DNA of 51,356 nt, from positions 1 to 51,356 of the forward strand of contig QEVG01000003.1 of assembly GCA_003576905.1 (NCBI GenBank), written 5' to 3'. Below the pieces are notes generated by a model. The model saw only the letters and a program-made list of their open reading frames with translations. It searched no databases and was not told the origin of the DNA. This stretch comes from Planctomycetota bacterium (GTDB lineage: Bacteria; Planctomycetota; Phycisphaerae; UBA1845; UTPLA1). This document shows, one piece after another, positions 1-8,097 of this stretch; position 1 is the first letter of the stretch; each line of letters begins with the position of its first letter. The position numbers were made by a program, and so were the translations under genes.

Positions 1-80
1 CGGGCGGCAAGGTCGCCGGCTGCATCAAGACGATCATCGACCGCCTCGAAAAGGGCGAGGCGATCACGAAGGTCGCCTAG
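1..80 (+). CDS. rplJ: 50S ribosomal protein L10, C-terminal fragment
   Basis: Only the last 25 codons are in the window. Reading from base 3 gives an open frame that ends ...EKGEAITKVA with TAG at 78-80. The tail is charged and helical, as expected for the end of L10, which anchors the L7/L12 stalk on the large ribosomal subunit. The identification rests mainly on position: rplJ almost always lies directly upstream of rplL, and a clear rplL starts at 275. The sequence of so short a fragment is not diagnostic on its own. It is truncated by the window edge, not biologically. Confidence 0.72.
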   Translation, partial: GGKVAGCIKTIIDRLEKGEAITKVA

Positions 81-274
81 AAATCATAAACCATTTGTCC
101 GGTGGGCCTCGGCCCACCGCTCGGCATAGAAGAATTACGTCGAATCGACAGCCCCATTTGAGAGGCCCCGCCCTCGCGGGGTCGGGTTAAACGAGATCAA
201 CGGGATCTCGGCTATCGAGTCGGTAAAACCAGGCCGCATCCGGCCGAAAGATAAGAAAGGGTTTTGAAGTCATC
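81..274 (+). promoter_or_regulatory. rplJ-rplL spacer with three successive hairpins
   Basis: This 194-base spacer contains three inverted repeats in a row. The first pairs 101-107 with 112-118 around a CTCG loop. The second pairs 164-171 with 176-183 around CCTC, with one G-U pair. The third pairs 192-198 (CGAGATC) with 204-210 (GATCTCG). None is followed by a T-run, so they do not look like complete intrinsic terminators. They may serve as processing sites, attenuators or mRNA stabilisers that set the high L7/L12 to L10 ratio; that role is inferred. An AAAGGG ribosome-binding element at 256-261 lies rather far (13 bases) from the rplL start. Confidence 0.45.
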
Positions 275-700
275 ATGGCGGAAGCACCAGCGAAGGAATT
301 CAGCGCGGCGGTTAAGGATCTCGGCGACAAGATCGTGAACCTCACGGTCAAGGACGCCCAGTCGCTCGCGGACTATCTCAAGGACACATACGGCATCGAG
401 CCCGCCGGCGGCGGCGCGGTGATGATGGCCGGACCTGCGGCCGCCGGTGGCGGCGCCGCGGCGGAGGCCGAGGACGCTCCGACGATGTTCGACGTCATCC
501 TCAAGGACGCAGGCGCGAACAAGATCAACGTCATCAAGGTCGTCCGCGCGGCCACCAGCCTCGGTCTCAAGGAGGCCAAGGACATGGTCGATGCCACGCC
601 CAAGACGGTCAAGGAAGGGCTCTCCAAGGACGACGCCGAGAAGCTCAAGAAGGAACTCGAGGAAGCAGGCGCCAAGGTCGAGGTCAAGGGCAAGGCCTGA
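275..700 (+). CDS. rplL: 50S ribosomal protein L7/L12
   Basis: The 141-residue protein is the multicopy stalk component of the large ribosomal subunit, which recruits and activates translation GTPases (EF-Tu, EF-G, IF2). The N-terminal dimerisation region (about 1-45, with [20 protein letters not shown]) is followed by a flexible Gly/Ala-rich hinge (about 48-68) and the conserved C-terminal domain starting at [20 protein letters not shown] and continuing through [19 protein letters not shown]. It is somewhat longer than the roughly 120-130 residues usual in proteobacteria, mostly because of the N-terminal region and hinge. The ATG at 275 gives the expected MAEAPAKEF start. It follows rplJ on the same strand, the canonical order, and ends at a terminator. 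Confidence 0.97.
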   Translation: MAEAPAKEFSAAVKDLGDKIVNLTVKDAQSLADYLKDTYGIEPAGGGAVMMAGPAAAGGGAAAEAEDAPTMFDVILKDAGANKINVIKVVRAATSLGLKEAKDMVDATPKTVKEGLSKDDAEKLKKELEEAGAKVEVKGKA

Positions 701-735
701 CCCGCGACTACGCCCCATCGCATTTGGCAAAATTG

Positions 736-776
736 AAAGACCGCCGGGAGCACGATACGCTTCCGGCGGTCTTTTT
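736..776 (+). terminator. Bidirectional intrinsic terminator between rplL and the S41 protease
   Basis: A 12-bp stem pairs 736-747 (AAAGACCGCCGG) with 763-774 (CCGGCGGTCTTT) around a 15-base loop. On the plus strand the stem runs into TTTTT. On the minus strand the mirror stem is followed by TTTCAATTTT. It therefore probably ends both the ribosomal-protein transcript and the convergent protease transcript that stops at 814. Confidence 0.9.
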
Positions 777-813
777 CGTTCTCGCGGTGGGCCGCGTAGG
801 TCGATGCTCCGGC

Positions 814-3168
814 TCAGCGGCTCGCCGACTCTTTCATCACCGTATCCGAACGCGAAATCGCCCGCATCTCACGCGGCGGCATCGCCCAGGGCTGGTTCGA
901 TAATAGTTTGATCCGCATGATGTTCAGGGCGCTCTCAAGCTGCGGATCGACATCGGGATTCGGGTCCTCCGGGAGCTCATCTTCGGGCTGGCTCGTCGTC
1001 CGCCGCTCCAAGACTTCCTTTGGAATCGCCGCTCCGTCCTTGCCCTTGAGCAGGTCGCGCTCCCGGCGCAGCCGGAGAATCTTGTTCTGTTCGCTCGGAA
1101 TGACCTTCACCTCGATGTGCGGCTCGACGCCCCAGCTTTCCGCCTGCGGCTTTCGGTGCAGGCAGTACCACGGATCCTCCGGCAGGTCCGCATCATACAC
1201 GTAGTAGTACGCGGTCGTGAGCTTCAGATATGCCCGATTGTCGGCGATCGGGATCAGGTTCTGCACGCTGCCTTTGCCGAAGGTCCGCGTGCCGATGATG
1301 CACGCCTCCTTCAACCCGGAAACGGCCCCCGCGACGATCTCGCTGGCGCTGGCGCTGTATTCATTGACCAGCACGATCATCGGCACCGCGGCGAAACGAC
1401 GGCCGGTCTTCGCCGCGATCTCCATGTTCTGCTGCCGGCTTCGCCCCTTTGTCTTGACGATCGGTTCGTCATGATCGAGGAACAGTTCCGACATCTTCAC
1501 GGCGCTCGTCAGAAGTCCGCCGGGATTGAAACGAAGGTCGAGAATCAGCCCCCGGCATCCCTGGTCCTGAAGCTGTTCAAGCGCAGCCTGAAGTTCCTCC
1601 ACGGTCTTGTCCATGAAGCCGCTCACGCGGATATAGCCGACCCGGCTGGCAGGATCGATCATGAAATCCCAGCCCGTCGGGTTCGAATCGTCGCGTTGAT
1701 TGCCCCGCACCGTCTTGAGCTTGATCTGTTCCCGGGTCAGGACGTAGTCGGTGACCTTCTCCGTCAACCCGTCCTTGATCGTGAGAGTGACCTTTGTACC
1801 CGGCTCCCCGGTGATCTCGCTCACCGCCTGGTTGATGGTCATGTCCAGCGTGCTCTTGCCGTCCACGGCCATGATCAGGTCACCCGGCTTGATGCCCGCC
1901 TTGTAGGCCGGCGAGTCTTCCAGCGGTGTTTCGACCCGGATGTACTTGCCGTCCCCCTGCGTGATCTGGATCCCCACGCCGACGAATTCGCCCCGCGTGT
2001 GCTTGTTGAACTCCTCAACTTCCGCCGGCCAGATTACCGACGTGAACTCATCCAGCGGCTCCAGCATGCCCGATACAAACTCGTCAACCAGCACCGATTC
2101 AGGCAGCTTCAGCCCGCTTTCGGCGTTGGCCACGAGAATCCGCTCAAAGACGTTCTCCACGTCCCGGGCACGCAGCGCCGGCTTGCCGTCGACGCGCGTC
2201 TGCTTGAGCCCCTCCAGTCGACGCACGAAATGGCTAACCCGGTCCTCCTCCGCGAGCGTCGGAAACGCCTCGGAGATTGATTCCGCTTCGGCCAACAGAC
2301 GGAGGTGCTCGATGCCTTCGATGCAGAGTCTCTTCAGATCCACGTCCTCGACATAGTCATCTTCGAGCCGTTCGAGAATCTGCGGGATCGCATCGGGCGT
2401 AACCTCGCGAAGCTGGCGGCGCCATTCGCCCTTGGGGCCGTACACAAAATCGAGGTGCGCCCGCTTCGCGCAGAACTTGAACCCCTCTTCGTACTGCTTT
2501 TCCTTCGGGTACAGCGTCTGGAGATAGCTGTAAAGGGCGAGCGCGTCCGCCCATTCGTTCTTCTGCTTGTGCCGGTCGATCTCGATCAGGACGTTATCAA
2601 TGATTTCCTTCAGCCAGGGCTCCTTGCGAAACGCGTCTTCGCTCTTCGCGTTGTACATCGCGTTCAGAGAGTCGCGAAGCGCCTTGCTCCACTTGTACCC
2701 GGCGCCCTCTTCCTCTTCCTCGTCGTCGCCCGACGCATCCTCCTCGGCCGAGGGGTCCTTCTTCTCGGCCGGCTTCCTCTTGGCCGAGGCATCGGTCATC
2801 GGCGGATTCAGCGCCGCTTCCTTTGCCTCTCGCACGTGCTTCTGCACCCGGCTCACGAAGTACTCGTAGGTCTCCTTCCGAAGCTCTTCGCGGCTCGCGG
2901 CCAGTTCCTGGGCCTTTCGCATCCAGGTAATCGCGCTGACGATTTCCTCGTGGCCCGGCTCAATCCTCTGAAGCTGCTCCAGCGTCGGAAGCGCGCTGGC
3001 GAAGTCACCCGCGAGGATCTGGTCTGAGCCCTTCAGCCACAGTTCACGCGCCTGGGCCGATGCAAGCTGCGGCTCACGGACCTGCCCCGCCGCGCCGGTC
3101 GCACAGACGACAAGCGCCACGAGGCCAACCAGGTGACCGCGCCGCAGATTCTTCAAATGCCTGAGCAT
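814..3168 (-). CDS. S41 family C-terminal processing protease with PDZ domain (CtpA/Prc type)
   Basis: The 784-residue protein has a signal peptide (about 1-29), a long helical N-terminal region (30-380) with an acidic, low-complexity stretch at about 138-156, a PDZ domain (about 393-470, GVGIQITQGDGKYI to AGIKPGDLIMAVDG) and an S41 protease domain (about 510-690). The Ser/Lys dyad is visible: Ser607 in NEYSASASEI and Lys632 in RTFGKGSVQ, 25 residues apart as in D1-processing protease. Such enzymes cleave exported proteins near their C-termini in the periplasm. The ATG at 3168 has a GGAG element six bases upstream. The protein is larger than typical CtpA (about 400-450) because of the N-terminal extension, so it resembles Prc in size. 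Its substrates cannot be inferred. Confidence 0.93.
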   Translation of the reverse strand: MLRHLKNLRRGHLVGLVALVVCATGAAGQVREPQLASAQARELWLKGSDQILAGDFASALPTLEQLQRIEPGHEEIVSAITWMRKAQELAASREELRKETYEYFVSRVQKHVREAKEAALNPPMTDASAKRKPAEKKDPSAEEDASGDDEEEEEGAGYKWSKALRDSLNAMYNAKSEDAFRKEPWLKEIIDNVLIEIDRHKQKNEWADALALYSYLQTLYPKEKQYEEGFKFCAKRAHLDFVYGPKGEWRRQLREVTPDAIPQILERLEDDYVEDVDLKRLCIEGIEHLRLLAEAESISEAFPTLAEEDRVSHFVRRLEGLKQTRVDGKPALRARDVENVFERILVANAESGLKLPESVLVDEFVSGMLEPLDEFTSVIWPAEVEEFNKHTRGEFVGVGIQITQGDGKYIRVETPLEDSPAYKAGIKPGDLIMAVDGKSTLDMTINQAVSEITGEPGTKVTLTIKDGLTEKVTDYVLTREQIKLKTVRGNQRDDSNPTGWDFMIDPASRVGYIRVSGFMDKTVEELQAALEQLQDQGCRGLILDLRFNPGGLLTSAVKMSELFLDHDEPIVKTKGRSRQQNMEIAAKTGRRFAAVPMIVLVNEYSASASEIVAGAVSGLKEACIIGTRTFGKGSVQNLIPIADNRAYLKLTTAYYYVYDADLPEDPWYCLHRKPQAESWGVEPHIEVKVIPSEQNKILRLRRERDLLKGKDGAAIPKEVLERRTTSQPEDELPEDPNPDVDPQLESALNIMRIKLLSNQPWAMPPREMRAISRSDTVMKESASR

Positions 3169-3393
3169 GTGTTCTCCAGTTAAGTCATTCCGCCGACTCG
3201 CCTAAGGGTCGTCATCTTTGGCGGGCCGTTGGACTAAAAAGTCCTGTGTGCGGGCCTCTTCGCCGTCTGGGCGGCCTTCTGGGGTCGGATAACCCCCCAA
3301 TAGGTCCGGCCTACTCTCCTTTTTTGGGGCGTCCGGCATAACCAATCGGCAATTAAAGGACTCCCCGCCCCGCCCTCACCTTTCAACGAAAGG

Positions 3394-3405
3394 CCGACCG
3401 GTCGG
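3394..3405. promoter_or_regulatory. 12-bp perfect palindrome at the protease transcription start (candidate operator)
   Basis: CCGACCGGTCGG is a perfect inverted repeat beginning about seven bases after the predicted start site of the promoter at 3419-3448. Palindromes of this type and place are common repressor operators, including those of TetR-family proteins. No regulator gene lies beside it, so the binding protein is unknown. Confidence 0.45.
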
Positions 3406-3418
3406 TTCACTTGCTTCA

Positions 3419-3448
3419 ATTATATGATTTGGATTTTCGAACCATCAA
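3419..3448 (-). promoter_or_regulatory. Sigma70-type promoter for the S41 protease
   Basis: On the minus strand TTGATG (3448-3443) is separated by 18 bases from a perfect TATAAT (3424-3419). The predicted transcription start is near 3412. No other gene start lies between it and 3168. Confidence 0.65.
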
Positions 3449-3634
3449 GAATCTAGGACCCTTCCATGGCCGCTGGACCCTCAATCGCCGATCAAAAACG
3501 GGCATTCCGGTGCCCCAATCCCGGTTTCGCTCACGCGACAAGCGGCACTGACCTGCCCTTCAAAGTCATGCCGGACCGGCGGGACAACACTTCCAAATCG
3601 ACTGCCGAGCGCCTCTCCTCCGGGGCCTTCCCTG

Positions 3635-4027
3635 CTATTGTTCCGACGCCTGCGCCTCCGCGACGGAATCGAATACCCGGAACAGGAGCGTCAGTCGCGT
3701 CATCTCCAGGAGCTCGCGAATCGCCGGCTGGGGAGCACACAACCGAACCTCGCGCCCCTGTTTCCTGGCCCGAAGGTAGCCGGCGACGAGACCGCCAAGG
3801 CCCATGGATTCGATGAAATCGAGGTTTGACATGTCGACGATCAGAACGCGCTCCGCCCGCGAGACGAGATCAAGAACCTGGCGACAGACGCTCTCGGCCA
3901 CTTCCATCGTGCACGACCCGCTCATCCGCGCGATGATCACCCCATTCTCACTCGCGCGCGACTCGAGCAAGAACGGGGTCTGCGCGATGCTCGCATGCGT
4001 CCCTGGCTTTCCCGGATTCGGCTTCAT
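3635..4027 (-). CDS. STAS-domain anti-sigma factor antagonist (RsbV/SpoIIAA-like), divergent phosphoacceptor loop
   Basis: A 130-residue cytosolic protein with a single STAS fold (about 25-125). The core strand RVLIVDMSNLDFIESMGLGGL corresponds to the region of SpoIIAA/RsbV that carries the phosphorylated serine in a DS(S/T)GL loop. Here the loop reads IESMGL, so the acidic residue is Glu and only one hydroxyl residue remains. Such proteins bind the kinase/anti-sigma factor when unphosphorylated, releasing the sigma factor or another target. Its ATG overlaps the stop of the HATPase gene by four bases, so the two are translationally coupled. The single Ser may still be phosphorylated, or the protein may act constitutively; sequence alone does not decide. 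Confidence 0.85.
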   Translation of the reverse strand: MKPNPGKPGTHASIAQTPFLLESRASENGVIIARMSGSCTMEVAESVCRQVLDLVSRAERVLIVDMSNLDFIESMGLGGLVAGYLRARKQGREVRLCAPQPAIRELLEMTRLTLLFRVFDSVAEAQASEQ

Positions 4028-4437
4028 CGGTTGAACTTCACCATGCGAACGCAGTTTCCCGAACCGCCAAACTCAACTTCGTCCAGATACGCCCGCATCA
4101 GCATAATTCCCCGGCCGTGCGGGCGGTCAATGAAGCCCGGCTGCGTCGGATCCGGCACCTCGTCCGGGCAGAATCCCTCCCCTTCGTCGGAGACCTCGAT
4201 CTCGACGGCCTCGTGCGTCACGCGGTATCTGACAAGGATATGCTTGCCTGGGTCGCACTTGTTCCCGTGGCGGAACGCGTTTGTAATTGCCTCTTCGAGG
4301 GCCAGCTTGATGGCGAATGCGGCGTTCTCACAGTAGCCGTTGGCTACAACCTCCCGAAGGATCAACTCCTCCGGCTTCTTGGCCGCCGCCAGGTCATTCT
4401 CAACCGTGATTTCCTTGAATTCCCTCAAACGAGTCAA
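4024..4437 (-). CDS. Anti-sigma regulatory factor, Ser/Thr kinase of the HATPase family (RsbW/SpoIIAB-like)
   Basis: A 137-residue GHKL ATPase domain. The N box EEAITNAFRHGNKCDPG binds Mg-ATP, and the G1 (SDEGEGFCPDE) and G2 (PHGRGIMLMRAYLDEV) boxes complete the nucleotide site. In partner switching this protein phosphorylates a STAS antagonist and, when free, holds a sigma factor or effector. No sigma factor gene is next to it, so its target is elsewhere or is not a sigma factor. It lies between two STAS genes, one overlapping by four bases downstream and one 73 bases upstream, on the same strand. The length is normal for the family. Confidence 0.9.
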   Translation of the reverse strand: MTRLREFKEITVENDLAAAKKPEELILREVVANGYCENAAFAIKLALEEAITNAFRHGNKCDPGKHILVRYRVTHEAVEIEVSDEGEGFCPDEVPDPTQPGFIDRPHGRGIMLMRAYLDEVEFGGSGNCVRMVKFNR

Positions 4438-4510
4438 CCCCGCGGATCGTAATTCCGGGCTCGAGCGCCCCGCCCTCGACGAATTCCCTGGCGATTCTGC
4501 ACGTCCAGCC

Positions 4511-4876
4511 TCACGACTCCTGGAAGCTGGCCCGTGCCTTTTCCTGCGAGGGATGAATATCGAATATCTTGTTTAAGCGGGTGATCTTGAATACTTCAAA
4601 GATCTGGGGGTTGATATCGCTCAGCTTCAGCCGCCCCTTTTTCTCCTCGACTTTCTTCTTGAGCGTAATCAGCATGCCGAGGGCCGCGCTAGAGAGATGC
4701 TCGACGTTTTTGAACGAAAGCAACAGGTTGCCCGCCGACTGTTTGTCAACGACGACGGCCAGCTCCTCCTGGATTTCGTGGATGCAAAGTTCATCCAGGA
4801 TCTTGCGGTCCGCGAACTCCACAAGGGAGACGCCTCCCATGTCACTGACCTTTAATCGTGCCGCCTGAGACGCCAT
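4511..4876 (-). CDS. STAS-domain anti-sigma factor antagonist
   Basis: A 121-residue STAS protein, probably the main substrate or partner of the HATPase encoded downstream. The phosphoacceptor loop reads HLSSAALGML, with two adjacent serines, matching the SSAxL variant common in this family. The C-terminal half (KKKVEEKKGRLKLSDINPQIFEVFKITRLNKIF) is the usual basic helix and last strand. The ATG at 4876 has GGAG seven bases upstream. A TTGGCG/TACAAT promoter with 17-base spacing lies at 4935-4963, making this the first gene of a STAS-HATPase-STAS operon. Two antagonists for one kinase suggest two inputs, or a decoy, feeding the same switch. Confidence 0.92.
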   Translation of the reverse strand: MASQAARLKVSDMGGVSLVEFADRKILDELCIHEIQEELAVVVDKQSAGNLLLSFKNVEHLSSAALGMLITLKKKVEEKKGRLKLSDINPQIFEVFKITRLNKIFDIHPSQEKARASFQES

Positions 4877-5243
4877 GTTCGGACTCCAGACCCGCTGTTT
4901 TTACAATCGGCAAATCGGTACGCGATCGAAAGTTATTGTAGCCCCCTGCCCGAACCACGCCAAGGGACGGGCTCCGGCGACCCCGCCGCCGCCCACAAGC
5001 CATTCCCCCTTTCAAAGAAGTGTGCGGCCGTTCGCCGCGCCAAAGTGCCGAAGCATCCTGACAGATGGCCTGCGATGCAATCAGACCGGGATGCTGTCAA
5101 GCCCGCCGCACGAATCCAGCAATCCGGCAGAAAAGCATCGGGTTGTCGCAAGCCCGCAACCAAACGACAATCACTCCCCGTGATCGGGAATTCACAGTGC
5201 CGCGCCCGCCAGGGCGCAAGAACATCCATACGAGGATTGCGGA
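4877..5243. other. Divergent intergenic region between the partner-switch operon and the S9 peptidase
   Basis: No gene is supported in these 367 bases. The left part holds the minus-strand promoter described at 4935-4963. The right part serves the plus-strand peptidase, with a GAGGA ribosome-binding element just upstream of 5244. An inverted repeat, TTGTCG (5143-5148) and CGACAA (5165-5170), lies about 75 bases before that start. No clear promoter for the peptidase was found. Confidence 0.4.
4935..4963 (-). promoter_or_regulatory. Sigma70-type promoter for the STAS/HATPase/STAS operon
   Basis: On the minus strand TTGGCG (4963-4958) and TACAAT (4940-4935) are separated by exactly 17 bases. 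The start site would be near 4928, leaving a leader of about 50 bases before the ATG at 4876. Confidence 0.7.
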
Positions 5244-7361
5244 ATGAATCGCCGCGTTCGATGCCAGCCCTTCCAGCTTCTCATGATCTTGGGATATGTC
5301 TCGACCCTTTTTCCCACGGCCAATGCCCGCGCTGCCGAGGTCTTTACACCGCGCGACGTGGCACGTACCCGGTACTGCGCATCCCCCGTGATTTCTCCGG
5401 ACGGCGCGCGCATCGCCTACCTCCTGATGATCCCGCGCGACCCTTATGAACAGGATCACGTCGACTTCGAGGATGGCCCCGCCTATGCCGAACTGCATGT
5501 CCTGTCGGTGTCCGACAATGCCGACCGGCCCTTCATCGCCGGCCCTGTTTCCATCAGCGGCCTGGCATGGACGCCCGGTTCAGACGCGGTCACATTTCTG
5601 GACAAACGCGGTAAGGACAAGAACAAGAGTCTCTACCGCATTCCGATTGACGGGGGCGAGGCGCGCCGCATCCTCACACACGACACCGACATTGCCTCCT
5701 ACTCCCTCAGCCCGGACGGTTGCCGCGTCGCGTTCCTGGCGTCGGATGAAGGTCCCGACGACCGCCGGGAATTGCAGGAGAAGGGCTTCAAGGCGGAGGT
5801 CTACGAAGAAGACGTTCGCTTCACGCGCGTCTGGATCGCCGGCCTCGAAGACCACGACACATCCAAACCACGCATGCTGGAACTGCCCGGCTCCGCCGTA
5901 TCCGTTCACTGGAGCCCGGCCGGCGACCGCCTCGCCGTCGCCCTCTCGCCCACCCCGCTCATCGACGACGAGTACATGAAGACGCGCGTTCACATCGTTG
6001 AGGTCGAATCGGGCAACATCGTCTGCCGGCTCGAAAACCCCGGGAAGCTCGGGGCAGTCGCCTGGTCGCCGGACGGCGGCCACGTCGCGATGATCTCCGC
6101 CGAGGACATCAACGATCCGTCCGAAGGCCGGCTGATGGCGGCCCCCGCTGACGGCGGCTCGCTCAAAGACCTGCTTCCGGATTATCTCGGACATGTGTCC
6201 GCAATCGCGTGGCAATCCGATGACACCGTCATGTACATCGGAGACGAGGGGCTTTCCACGGCCTTCGGCAAGGTCGGCCTGTCCGCACAGAATCGTAAGG
6301 TCATCGTCGACCCCGGCAAGATCGTGCTCACCGCGTTCTCCCTGTCGCGCGATGGAATGAAGGGAGCTTTCAGCGGCGAAAGCGCCGCCCACCCGCCGGA
6401 AGTGTTCTACATGGAACACGGCGATCCGGCTCCCCGGCGGCTTACCACATCAAACCCCTGGCTCGACGAGCGCCGCTTCGCTCAACAGGAGGCCGTCACC
6501 TACAAGGCCCGCGACGGACTGGAGCTCCAGGGCGTGATGATCCGCCCTCTTGACGAAAAGCCGGGCGAGAAATACCCGCTCATCCTGTATGTGCACGGGG
6601 GCCCGGAGGCCCATGAACGTAACGGCTGGCTGACGAATTACTCGCGGCCGGGTCAGGTGGCCGCGGCCCGCGGTTTCGCGGTCTTCTACCCCAACTACCG
6701 CGGCAGCACCGGCCGCGGCGTCGCGTTCTCAAAGCTCGGCCAGGGCGACGAAGCCGGAAAGGAGTTTGACGATCTCGTCGACGCGGCTGAGCACCTCGTT
6801 AGCGCCGGACTCGTCGACAGGAAACGCGTCGGCATCACGGGCGGTTCATACGGGGGCTATGCCGCGGCGTGGGGCGCGACTGCCCAGTCGGAACATTTCG
6901 CGGCAAGCGTCATGTTCGTCGGCATCAGCGATACGGTTTCCAAGAAGGGCACGACCGACATCCCGAACGAGGACTACCTCGTTCACACCCGAAGCCGTCT
7001 GTGGGAAGACAAGTGGCAGTTCTGCCTGGAACGCAGCCCGATCTACCATGTCACCAAGGCCCGTACGCCAATCCTCATCCTGCACGGCAAGGACGACCCG
7101 CGCGTACACCCCAGCCAGTCCATGGAGTTGTATCGCCACCTCAAGACCCTCGGCCAGGCGCCGGTTCGGCTCATCTGGTATCCCGGTGAGGGACATGGGA
7201 ATCGAAGGGCCGCGGCAAGGCTCGACTACAATCTGCGGATGCTGCAATGGATGGAGCACTACCTCAAGGGCCCCGGCGGCGAGCCGCCTCCCATGGACAT
7301 CGACTACGGCCTGAAGGATTCCGCCACGAACAAGGCCGCCGCACGCGATCGGAAGGACTGA
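5244..7361 (+). CDS. Exported S9 family (prolyl-oligopeptidase-like) serine peptidase
   Basis: A 705-residue protein with a signal peptide (about 1-31, ending near ANARAAEVF), an N-terminal WD40-like beta-propeller (about 35-400; repeated SPDG segments such as ISPDGARIAYL, LSPDGCRVAFLA and WSPDGGHVAMIS) and a C-terminal alpha/beta-hydrolase domain (about 430-685). The triad is Ser535 in GGSYGGYAA, Asp618 in HGKDDPRVH and His651 in GEGHGNRR. These enzymes hydrolyse peptides, often after Pro or acyl-blocked residues; substrate choice cannot be told from sequence. The ATG at 5244 follows GAGGATTGCGGA. The next gene starts five bases after its stop, so the two probably form an operon. Confidence 0.92.
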   Translation: MNRRVRCQPFQLLMILGYVSTLFPTANARAAEVFTPRDVARTRYCASPVISPDGARIAYLLMIPRDPYEQDHVDFEDGPAYAELHVLSVSDNADRPFIAGPVSISGLAWTPGSDAVTFLDKRGKDKNKSLYRIPIDGGEARRILTHDTDIASYSLSPDGCRVAFLASDEGPDDRRELQEKGFKAEVYEEDVRFTRVWIAGLEDHDTSKPRMLELPGSAVSVHWSPAGDRLAVALSPTPLIDDEYMKTRVHIVEVESGNIVCRLENPGKLGAVAWSPDGGHVAMISAEDINDPSEGRLMAAPADGGSLKDLLPDYLGHVSAIAWQSDDTVMYIGDEGLSTAFGKVGLSAQNRKVIVDPGKIVLTAFSLSRDGMKGAFSGESAAHPPEVFYMEHGDPAPRRLTTSNPWLDERRFAQQEAVTYKARDGLELQGVMIRPLDEKPGEKYPLILYVHGGPEAHERNGWLTNYSRPGQVAAARGFAVFYPNYRGSTGRGVAFSKLGQGDEAGKEFDDLVDAAEHLVSAGLVDRKRVGITGGSYGGYAAAWGATAQSEHFAASVMFVGISDTVSKKGTTDIPNEDYLVHTRSRLWEDKWQFCLERSPIYHVTKARTPILILHGKDDPRVHPSQSMELYRHLKTLGQAPVRLIWYPGEGHGNRRAAARLDYNLRMLQWMEHYLKGPGGEPPPMDIDYGLKDSATNKAAARDRKD

Positions 7362-7365
7362 CGCC

Positions 7366-8097
7366 GTGACCGCCCCAACCCGGACAATTGGCGTGGGTGT
7401 TGTCATGGCCGCACTCGCCCAGGGATGCGCCCCGGCGCACACCGAGGTGACCGGGTTTGTTGATCCTGATTTCGTCAAGCGCCCGTTTCGAAGGCTGCTG
7501 GTGGCGCCGAGATATGAAGATCTCGCCCTCAGGACGGCAACGGAAGATGCCTTCGCCCGGTGCCTCTCCGGCAGCGGGGCCAGGTGCGTTCCATCCATGA
7601 GCATCCTCCTGCCGACGCGCGAGCTGGCCGACAAAGAGCTGTTCCCGCTCCTGGCCGAAAAGCGGATCGACGCCGTCCTGCTCATCCGCGTTCTCGATGC
7701 CTATCAGGAGCGCGAATACGTCCCCGAACGCGTGGACGTCGACACCGACTACTTCCTTACCGCACGGCAGTTTCGCCCGTCGCGAACCGGTAGTTATGGC
7801 CGTGCGTACTCACACACCCGCGTCACGCGGAGCGGTGGCTACTACATCGAATACCCCCGGGTCCGGCACGAACTGACGCTCTACGACGTGGCCACGAAGC
7901 GCATGGCATGGTTTGCGACGTCCCTCACCCGGGGGGAGGCAAACGCAACAGGCGGACAGATGATCGATTCATTTGCGCAAGAGACGGTTTCGCGCATGAT
8001 GATTGACGGCGTGATCGACCCTTCGCTGGACTCACCCGGCGGCGCGACAACGCGTCCGGCCTCTCAGCCCGCGTCGCCGGCTCAATATCCATCGTAA
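7366..8097 (+). CDS. Small exported protein, possible lipoprotein, function unknown
   Basis: A 243-residue protein read from a GTG at 7366, five bases after the S9 peptidase stop, so it is probably translated from the same message. The N-terminus (VGVVMAALAQGCAPAH) is a short hydrophobic segment ending at Cys; the -2 Gln makes it a poor lipobox, so lipidation is uncertain. The mature part alternates strands and charged turns, contains FRRLLVAPRYEDLALRTATE and a Tyr/Gly/Arg-rich stretch around 143-166, and ends in a Pro/Ser/Thr-rich tail. The pattern resembles periplasmic proteins that carry a conserved patch for envelope assembly, but I do not recognise the family. Its 3' end overlaps the convergent small gene by 16 bases. 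Confidence 0.75.
   Translation: MTAPTRTIGVGVVMAALAQGCAPAHTEVTGFVDPDFVKRPFRRLLVAPRYEDLALRTATEDAFARCLSGSGARCVPSMSILLPTRELADKELFPLLAEKRIDAVLLIRVLDAYQEREYVPERVDVDTDYFLTARQFRPSRTGSYGRAYSHTRVTRSGGYYIEYPRVRHELTLYDVATKRMAWFATSLTRGEANATGGQMIDSFAQETVSRMMIDGVIDPSLDSPGGATTRPASQPASPAQYPS

Larger units (their letters stand above)
3169..3634 (-). promoter_or_regulatory. Long 5' leader and spacer upstream of the S41 protease
   Basis: This 466-base stretch separates the protease start from the STAS gene that ends at 3635. I see no convincing gene; the short open frames at 3234-3419 and 3466-3816 have no ribosome-binding site or recognisable sequence. The promoter at 3419-3448 would give a leader of about 240 bases. 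The leader holds a small hairpin (GGACT at 3240-3244 with AGTCC at 3231-3235, T4 loop) and a GGAG ribosome-binding site just before 3168. Confidence 0.5.

Noticed and set aside
3234-3419. Minus-strand open frame of 61 codons in the protease leader
   Set aside because: It has no ribosome-binding site or recognisable sequence and lies within the leader of a clear promoter.
3466-3816. Plus-strand open frame of 116 codons
   Set aside because: It overlaps the STAS gene and the spacer, has no ribosome-binding site, and its translation is Arg/Pro/Ser-rich shadow sequence.
5143-5170. Inverted repeat TTGTCG/CGACAA upstream of the S9 peptidase
   Set aside because: Six-base arms 16 bases apart are too weak to call an operator without other copies or a promoter.
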